Virus record (IMG/VR): IMGVR_UViG_3300025647_000027
Coordinates: 1-64,000 of that record
DNA from: a virus
Strand: one strand, 5' to 3'
Length of the DNA: 64,000 nt
In this document: positions 60,901 to 64,000 of the stretch, in pieces
How the letters are laid out: each line of letters starts with the position of its first letter
How positions within the stretch are numbered: the stretch's first letter is position 1
Made by a program: the position numbers and the translations under genes
Notes under the pieces: generated by a model
Database searches by the model: none
Told to the model about the DNA's origin: nothing
What the model saw: only the letters and a program-made list of their open reading frames with translations

Positions 60901-62481
60901 GAGCAAAAGAAAAAGCTTGAAGCTCAAGTGCATGTTATGATTGATGTTATGAGTAATAGACTTATTCCTAACCATTCAGGATTACAGAAGCTTGCAGTTA
61001 TGCACGGGTTCAGTAGAGATAAAGAGATTCAAATGCATTTACCTAAGGAGCAATTGCCTGAGGATGTTAAGACTCTTATTTCTATAATGGAAAGTAGAAT
61101 CTATGGAATAAAAGAGAAAGATGCAGGGTCCGCTGCTGGCGTAAATATGCAAAAGGCCACAACAACTCTCTTAAAATACGCAGGTAGTGTAGCTCTTATT
61201 GGTAACTTCGTTAACTCTTTTGTTAATGCAACTACTGGTACAGTTAACAACTTAATAGAAGCATGGGGTGGTGAAACATATAATCTTACTAACTGGAAGA
61301 ATGCTGGTGTTAAATACTGGAAAGATTCTAAAGGATTAGTAGATGATATTGGATCTAATGTAAACTCTTCAAGAACTAACATGATGTTGGATGTATTCAA
61401 CGTATTAGGTTCAAGAGAAAGTTTAAATAACAATTTCGAAGATAATAGTAGATTAAAATCTATGATGAACACTAGTAAGCTACGTCCAATAGCACAAGGC
61501 GGTGAGCATATGATGCAATCTAAAGTGATGTACGCAGTCTTGGATAATATTAAAGTTCTAAACAAGAAGGGGGAATATCTAGATAAAAATGGTAACGTGA
61601 CAAAAGATGTCGCCAAGGCTGCCACTTTAGATGAAGTTATGTATTTTGAAAGAGATAAGAAAGGAGAATCAGTAGCTAAGCTTCCTGCTTGGGTTGCCGC
61701 AACTACTTTTTCACCTCAACCGGGTAAGCAGGATGAAATACTTGTTGACGCGAGAGGCCTAATTAAGAAAAAAATCATAGACTTACATGGTAACTATGAT
61801 AATGATCTTAAGAATAAAGCTCAACGTGAATGGTGGGGTAAACTATTATTCTTCTTGAAAAAATGGATGGAGTCAACTACTCTTCGTAGATTTAGAGGCT
61901 ATGCAACAGCGCTTAAGAAATCTGAAGAATTGAGAGATGTAGATAAATATTACTCTGAAGATATGAAACAATATCAAGAGGGATATTATATTACAGCTGC
62001 AAGGTTTATAAAGAATTCTTTATTACCTGCTGCAAAAGAACTTAAGTTCGAAGCTATAACAGCTGATTACAAGAATATGTCTAAACATGAGAAAGCTAAT
62101 ATGAGAAGATTAGTTGCTGAATTTGGTATGATGACATTGACGCTATTGGCTTATGCAGCCATGGGAGGATTTGACGATGAGCCAGATGATGAGACTTTAA
62201 TGGCCAGATACTTCTTAAGAAGAGAGTTATCAGAACTAACGTTCTATTTAAATCCTGCTGAAACTATTAAGTTGATGAAGAATCCAACAGCCAGTGTATC
62301 TGTTATAGAGAGATACACTAAAGTTCTTGGACAGTTCATGTCACCAACTGAGCGTTATGAGCAAGGTAGAAATGAAGGAAGGCTTAAGTTATGGGTGAAG
62401 ACTAAGAAAGCTTTACCTTATTGGGCCCAAACTGAAAAAGATTATAAAGCATCACTGCGTTTCTTGCAGATTATGGATTAA
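51931..62481 (+). CDS. giant virion RNA polymerase with zinc-protease domain, 3516 aa
   Basis: 3516-residue protein. The RNA polymerase assignment rests on YDAVPGKTGSDFDIDKMYVM: aspartates D1386, D1388 and D1390 form a DxDxD metal site like DFDGD of cellular beta' and phage two-barrel polymerases. RIPNQGMSSNDPLEIVGILP precedes it as in the beta' double-psi barrel. An upstream stretch with LKYSQAVLVPSLVKNTPMQA and GVKVGAKG (K1058) may be the beta-type barrel. Around 2275-2300 lies an HExxH zincin, TTAIHEFAHIFIDAFPGG (H2282, E2283, H2286). Charged helices follow, then hydrophobic segments near 3080-3110 and 3390-3410 and a crAss-like C-terminal tail. Like the N4 virion polymerase it would be ejected into the host to start transcription. 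It stands as one chain rather than separate polymerase proteins. Confidence 0.75.
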   Translation: MGKNSNCIGAMKFEEKLVTILGTQELANAEARRIASDSFKQVFGDWENNKDAKWTDKQGALRQDDNGYPRLFKSGNQFYYKLKNGKKDFLNKIKFPEIDPDDVFEITNQLRYELFSTKEGFDFNNIENIKGLKIAESIQSSIDAYRAENVGDPDAQMRADLIEKYKEDFVIEVRTQIEDMGLTSSKRIKAGARKDQIVDLTDENGNPEGEMAEEDKSTGMNFAESFTKNSKDTASVNVKLLLSTVLDTKRELRKNPDGTPYVNENGKNEMVISTVPGRFLGKPQFVEFDDVWTTLEPMLADLVNFNLGGDVQDVFDLMVEKLEGLKLVKPWTEGLVDRLKELNTSEKIGERNKITEFFQAFSKAQLDYYVTEVNGRNIKVINASSTNSRSSKLKAEWGRNFRKKFLTSKGKMNKAVDVEQISDMITESKKKFISQVGTRGTTASKIKSISENLPILMGAMNALGINVNNLDMRNFILQVSDPEKRYGEVKALYEGMERTMAIIKDDKAPFVVAGEFKNPFDDQLVLGRLATARGLSAIQLSENTIVGNEGKTYWTYSSLSYLHNKLNAWKQQAGVDDTMDIQALASLTYNKNSRWLKYLLAADIVNDSEREAKSLERIQDVQIGLSSSMKSKNKNDGVDNTKITIADAINDSMVKILGKKASAQKSLFPTIVPADKSRKMDLAGFEMFETGIVYTNGKGTEVDDATSDIFIDYFEDEFNRMAEAADEIDNLPDSEKIEHYHTKSMNALQSQLFPEFSPAEASKEVKAILYDKNRPKKSTISGLSKTQKEALRPFVVQAIKDRMKETLQELRKNKIIEVDPKEKGGLKALTIDKSLMASYESQSSPVHTMVGDYVVNGLISTIEYTKLFSGDPAYYKNQSDLIKRIPATYTDGLQLRLSENDHKYFNQATVNGVEVASKYMKEIRDSLTDKKLIEAYKNVNTTDAQAWITPHRWKFLKERLGQWGAQHEKVFKKMMDGKELEPKELKLAAQPLKGVYFEVNDGRPVYLKYSQAVLVPSLVKNTPMQALYNKMTIDPATGEPFENKKDELHEVITRDGVKVGAKGITDIHSKDGELLAEFELNSTPLINSGWKLQQDLPTKLIHDTLTGSQIQKNILAGIDLSSKLANYELNGEPKTGREIMQMIHDTIGSLVGEGRESLVNKFGIGEDNKITNMTAVYEALIDEFKSRGGDENIISALEKEMSFDAIPQLAGRVQSIFMSIFNKELIKVKTNGGSFIQVSPFGLESVQEIVKDDSGEGPTKVLRSGIKIVSDNYDPKGLKPPRIDKKTGKVLPGQAMLPYSAIRSAIDKYNKQFKNENDPQRINPWNMSAAKLKEILDPSALQMVAYRIPNQGMSSNDPLEIVGILPPELGDSIVAYDAVPGKTGSDFDIDKMYVMTHHLEVRDGKIQKVPSNMDSKKGKQNMLVDLYTSVLTSPHTYDQMMTSIDAGFLKNDIVDLFPPKELGSLQFMSPMQQIKTKFEYLSGKFGVAQTANQLVDHASNQSLNIRLNGYLGIGHKDSKGNTKFDNITDTDGKNSISDVLSAFLNAYVDIAKDPYISRGNHNVNTASITFMLLRAGAPVSWVNRFVGQPILKDLVDVINMSDGKTARRLTFGDSGKTVTPIEYIRLQYGVKKGDATETDVAALSPSKMETAIKKEGALTTEEKIEQGKILDVFEFLQDHARAFNASVSAAKADTKGNGGGVLPLHIAKNKVNAVLNAKKILGYASKGFTDAHATSTMMGHYYHNGVLWVSKVLESSDLFLAGKQEVLHAFDGVSEALGKGLLTDPELGRVLENSFRSYSMSGLSVFKDNNSDHDFLFKVLPEQISALKETNDNFLIQELRIETSGGYEFLGIDSRTATKSFNNRIYRAWSQLLNSSDPAERKLGVDLIRYAYSQSGFNNNLNQFFSHIPHNFFAEQGIAFEIDEMFRTIDNMVAGEDFKDQMLRHQWDNKTLGSKLVPELRADKIKGFGGLFSLGTGFISDEEKYSVAVDVDFMGNKTFPKFTKVMLNQKEVYDKGAIPNYGLFILRGEVNGNPVYTRTHKLGHKSSKGSIFEYNEKEAPTKSVVEGNNVPTKIKGEIRDIMKQLRSDPGFIEEKDAITIQESTPSENVREVSKKIISDIDIASFKKRIKDGQLPSEHFTNDSVFAEIKNSKTEGKGKMPQDHMWIKNSNDRYDMIGQQSGEIIVANVDLETGLQYTEVNIDKADKAQEERILPSDDYQFEELQVFNAKIAHLQSKMNVDVIMDSTVPTSRVLGASDPRTIAAGKPVILINPKAIFKTTAIHEFAHIFIDAFPGGLKNKRLQKALQELKRTGLYDEVKEGYPELSDEMFEKELLATAIGREGVDIWDSNEKAGMWTAFKNWFFDFLRRAFGLNQSEVTSLTKELLNNTVKTDLLANLSEQDQQEKNFGQQEEKDEEVVELENTYNQIVSSIANLRQAIEPRTKKELKVEESKKAGLEKGEKTKYQEVKALDEKLTDEMSRLNETANSRAMLRYVAFSQKSVNEYKSLVSRLTERGKLTPEDIKNIKFFTSVFTMIPDVKQLMLEQYEKGYLKDNNGQKKKRMAVLDKIIADYDTLNQEMLGVSRRIYAQTMVEHSNEHVTAWRKKFEKQYADLESRNATPDENMYVWVNAKMTANKDKIESEALKFYENQAKKSLSDIHASTGWLVSEKNIANAEIQTVSRMIDAADFEVDRWVQAQAKEVEDSYKEFSKDYASSLGTEGRYKKFVDQTDEGSYLISEYKADFLAKYYEANSWMNKNVYEEKFAGIEVTKDGKYTYNGETKELLLPRNGLKVEGTHVFYTEAGITHSMTLQEAIGKSERAYWVEENTDTQKTSYGLDLKPKKSIWANPAYEELSVKDREHLKSMRKMILDAHVLTEGKQTLIEKAGVADFYRLPGVTRSSKARALAGDLKSLVSDSVTDMFKKKEDEFELEAEGTKAADKGKNSIRRMADLTNKQKYDVPIPFRAKLSKADQSLDIHTILLMNLKEAKNYEQKKKLEAQVHVMIDVMSNRLIPNHSGLQKLAVMHGFSRDKEIQMHLPKEQLPEDVKTLISIMESRIYGIKEKDAGSAAGVNMQKATTTLLKYAGSVALIGNFVNSFVNATTGTVNNLIEAWGGETYNLTNWKNAGVKYWKDSKGLVDDIGSNVNSSRTNMMLDVFNVLGSRESLNNNFEDNSRLKSMMNTSKLRPIAQGGEHMMQSKVMYAVLDNIKVLNKKGEYLDKNGNVTKDVAKAATLDEVMYFERDKKGESVAKLPAWVAATTFSPQPGKQDEILVDARGLIKKKIIDLHGNYDNDLKNKAQREWWGKLLFFLKKWMESTTLRRFRGYATALKKSEELRDVDKYYSEDMKQYQEGYYITAARFIKNSLLPAAKELKFEAITADYKNMSKHEKANMRRLVAEFGMMTLTLLAYAAMGGFDDEPDDETLMARYFLRRELSELTFYLNPAETIKLMKNPTASVSVIERYTKVLGQFMSPTERYEQGRNEGRLKLWVKTKKALPYWAQTEKDYKASLRFLQIMD

Positions 62482-62510
62482 TCATTTTTAAGTTTCATGT
62501 AATAAAAAAA

Positions 62511-62545
62511 AACTCCTGTTGGTCATTAGCCTTCAGGAGTTTTTT
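62511..62545. terminator. bidirectional terminator
   Basis: AACTCCTG (62511-62518) and CAGGAGTT (62534-62541) form a perfect 8-bp stem with a 15-base loop. It has a T-run on the plus side and an A-run in front that is a T-run for the minus strand. It closes the long plus-strand operon and the converging minus-strand operon. Confidence 0.9.
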
Positions 62546-62577
62546 ACGCGGTCTTTCAAAACACAGCCAAGGAGATG

Positions 62578-62821
62578 TTACTCTCCGAGTATACTATTAA
62601 TGTTAGTTATAACATTTTCATTAGCAATCACTTCAGCCTTAAGGCTGTCTTGTGCTAATTTTAATTCTTCTGCTTGTTTACGTAAGTTGCTATCTTCTTC
62701 TAACATAGCCTCATTACTTTTACTTAAATTATTTTTCAAAGCTGCAAAATATTGATTTGTGGCTTTGAGATTTAGAGATTAATTTCTCTGCTGTACTTGT
62801 ATTTGTTGTTGTATTAAACAT
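62578..62821 (-). pseudogene. coiled-coil gene interrupted by a one-base frameshift
   Basis: The minus-strand ATG at 62821 opens MFNTTTNTSTAEKLISKS, which in frame runs to a stop after 30 codons (62731-62729). Shifting one base near 62761-62770 continues as KATNQYFAALKNNLSKSNEA and a coiled-coil-like ENLRKQAEELKLAQDSLKAE-type region to a TAA at 62580-62578. The whole span is 244 bases, exactly one more than 81 codons. So an 80-residue helical protein has gained a base, or there is a sequencing error, or the shift is programmed. It is the last gene of the minus operon. Confidence 0.6.
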
Positions 62822-62828
62822 TTTAATT

Positions 62829-63311
62829 TTAATTTTGTTTATTGAATAATTTCTTTATTAATAATCCTTCTCCTGTTGAGGGAGGTGTGTGCGGTGGTTG
62901 AGGTATTGATGTTACAGGTGTGGTAGCATGAACTATTCCTTGTGTGTTCTTTGTAATACCCATACTCTGCATCATCTTTTGAGCAGTTTGTTCAACATCC
63001 CTGTCTTCTGCTTCTTTCACCAAACCACCTTCTTTCATATCAGTCCACGTTTGCTTGTGTTTTAAAAACACTATCTTACCAGTTTTTGATCCAATAACAG
63101 CATTGTGAAGAGACATTACACCGAAGTGTTCGTCATCTAAGGCTAGTATTCCAGTCTTAGGCTCATACCCGTAGATTCCTTCAGGTATTCCCATAAAGGT
63201 TTCTGTAACGTGCATGTGTGTAACATCAAATGGTTTTGTAACTACTTGACAGTCTTCTAAGAAGTAGTCAATATACGCTCCATATGATTTCTTTGCTTTT
63301 TTATTTAACAT
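62829..63311 (-). CDS. unknown protein, 160 aa
   Basis: 160-residue protein: basic N-terminus (LNKKAKKSYGAYIDYFLED), a beta-rich middle (VTHMHVTETFMGIPEGIYGY; AVIGSKTGKIVFLKHKQTW), a helical stretch (EQTAQKMMQSMG) and a Pro/Thr-rich tail. Unrecognised. It overlaps the upstream gene by 7 bases. Confidence 0.6.
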   Translation of the reverse strand: MLNKKAKKSYGAYIDYFLEDCQVVTKPFDVTHMHVTETFMGIPEGIYGYEPKTGILALDDEHFGVMSLHNAVIGSKTGKIVFLKHKQTWTDMKEGGLVKEAEDRDVEQTAQKMMQSMGITKNTQGIVHATTPVTSIPQPPHTPPSTGEGLLIKKLFNKQN

Positions 63312-63625
63312 TTATCTTTTTTTATTATTGGTAAAAATCCTAATTCTCTTAATGATTCATGATCAGATGGAAATGTATGAGTGTCATATCCATCCTTTAT
63401 GCAACATTCGCTTACAACAATAATTTGCCCATCCTCTCTTCCTGGGCTTCTAAAACCATCTATCTTATAGGTTCTTCCTGCAATTGCGTAAGGAACAGGA
63501 TTACCATCATCATCTACATCGTCATCCATATAACCTGTCTTGGTACAAAGAAGATGTGTAGCATTCCTTGTGTTAAGAGCTATCTTATGAATTATGCTTT
63601 CTTTCTTTTTACCAATTATCCCCAT
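63305..63625 (-). CDS. unknown protein, 106 aa
   Basis: 106-residue protein with a THLLCTKTGYMDDDVDDDGN acidic stretch, then AIAGRTYKIDGFRSPGRED and a Cys pair (SECCIKDG). It looks like a small beta domain. Unrecognised. Its ATG overlaps the stop of the AP2-like gene (TAATG), so the two are cotranslated. Confidence 0.6.
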   Translation of the reverse strand: MGIIGKKKESIIHKIALNTRNATHLLCTKTGYMDDDVDDDGNPVPYAIAGRTYKIDGFRSPGREDGQIIVVSECCIKDGYDTHTFPSDHESLRELGFLPIIKKDKC

Positions 63626-63804
63626 TAGAACAAGTTTATAATGAAATCTTGTCTTGCTTTTTGAGCTTGTACTAATGTATCATATTCTCCTACGTACATT
63701 GAGTGTTTTGTTGCATTAGAGCTTTTACCTCTGTAATCTACTCTTGCTTCAAATTTTCCTTTGGATAAAACTCTTATCCCTTTACTTATAGCTGTCTTTG
63801 CCAT
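63625..63804 (-). CDS. small AP2-like protein, 59 aa
   Basis: Short minus-strand gene MAKTAISKGIRVLSKGKFEA followed by RVDYRGKSSNATKHSMYVGE and YDTLVQAQKARQDFIINLF. GIR...GKFEARV, then KHSMYVGEYDT and QAQKARQDF match the AP2/ERF-type fold seen in phage and homing-endonuclease proteins (three strands packing on one helix, 'GxY/FDTxxEAxxAR'). It likely binds DNA or nucleic acid in a regulatory or packaging role. It is a stand-alone domain without a nuclease. Confidence 0.65.
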   Translation of the reverse strand: MAKTAISKGIRVLSKGKFEARVDYRGKSSNATKHSMYVGEYDTLVQAQKARQDFIINLF

Positions 63805-63860
63805 TTTTATTTAATTTTAATTTAACAATCATTATATCTGTCCTCAAAGTCTTGAAGTTG

Positions 63861-64000
63861 TCATTCAATATCTAAGTCAGGTTCTATCTTATCTTTTATT
63901 TTTCCAGGACTGCACATTGCGCAACTACATGGTTTGCCTGTTGTCTTATATATGTGTAATTTATGTTTTTCATTATCAGATAAAGAGTCAATATTTACAT
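63861..64000 (-). CDS. partial small Cys protein, runs off window
   Basis: Minus-strand frame open to the window edge, reading VNIDSLSDNEKHKLHIYKTT then GKPCSCAMCSPGKIKDKIEP and ending DLDIE before TGA. The GKPCSCxMC motif followed by a basic stretch is found in small conserved proteins of Bacteroidota and their phages (KPCSCWMCGN type); function unknown. The start lies beyond 64000, so it is incomplete here. It probably heads the minus-strand operon of 62578-63804. Confidence 0.6.
   Translation of the reverse strand, partial: VNIDSLSDNEKHKLHIYKTTGKPCSCAMCSPGKIKDKIEPDLDIE

Noticed and set aside
62519-62755. 78-codon plus-strand frame
   Set aside because: It begins in the terminator loop and is antisense to the minus-strand coiled-coil gene, which has a coherent protein sequence.
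1-64000. CRISPR array, integrase or transposon
   Set aside because: No regularly spaced repeats of suitable length, no recombinase or transposase motifs, and no terminal inverted repeats were seen.

Overview
This AT-rich 64 kb window looks like the structural half of a tailed, podovirus-type bacteriophage of the crAss-like group (order Crassvirales), in a Bacteroidota and probably flavobacterial-type host. The phage assignment rests on gene content and order: large terminase, portal, tail fibres, lysis genes, scaffold, major capsid protein, auxiliary head proteins, ring-type tail proteins, a 1356-residue muzzle-type protein, then several very large ejection ('cargo') proteins ending in a 3516-residue protein with a multisubunit-type RNA polymerase active-site motif. 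The host suggestion rests on promoters of the form TTG-N17-TAnnTT, including one perfect TAnnTTTG. No integrase, replication genes, transposon or CRISPR array is seen; the replication half presumably lies outside the window.

Layout. 1-3260: an HNH endonuclease and small unknown genes on both strands, several with their own host-like promoter, plus two gene-poor stretches (918-1238 and 2392-2740) that can fold. 3243-8173: a compact plus-strand operon of small proteins around a full-length GroEL chaperonin and, 1.5 kb downstream, a protein I read as a divergent GroES co-chaperonin. 8197-8517: a terminator whose loop is the -35 box of the next promoter, then tRNA-Met, two tandem hairpins with the same three-tier architecture, and tRNA-Thr. 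8534-13890: terminase and portal. 13890-21124: decoration and tail-fibre proteins. 21207-22930: lysis cassette (holin, M15 endopeptidase, anchored spanin-like protein). 23018-31237: scaffold, capsid and head decoration. 31337-38794: metallophosphoesterase, ring proteins, muzzle. 38852-62481: membrane protein, ejection proteins and the giant polymerase. 62511-64000: bidirectional terminator, then a minus-strand operon of small proteins (one frameshifted, one AP2-like, one cut by the window edge).

Working model. GroEL and its likely co-chaperonin would fold the phage's capsid or giant ejected proteins. The lysozyme-like and zinc-protease-bearing cargo proteins would help DNA and polymerase cross the envelope. 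The injected polymerase would start phage transcription. Two promoter classes can be seen: TTGACW-N17-TATATT, three of them so close to the ATG that the mRNAs should be leaderless, and a recurring AGCTATAAT box at the starts of late gene groups. Homology statements are from memory of protein families and visible motifs; no search was run.
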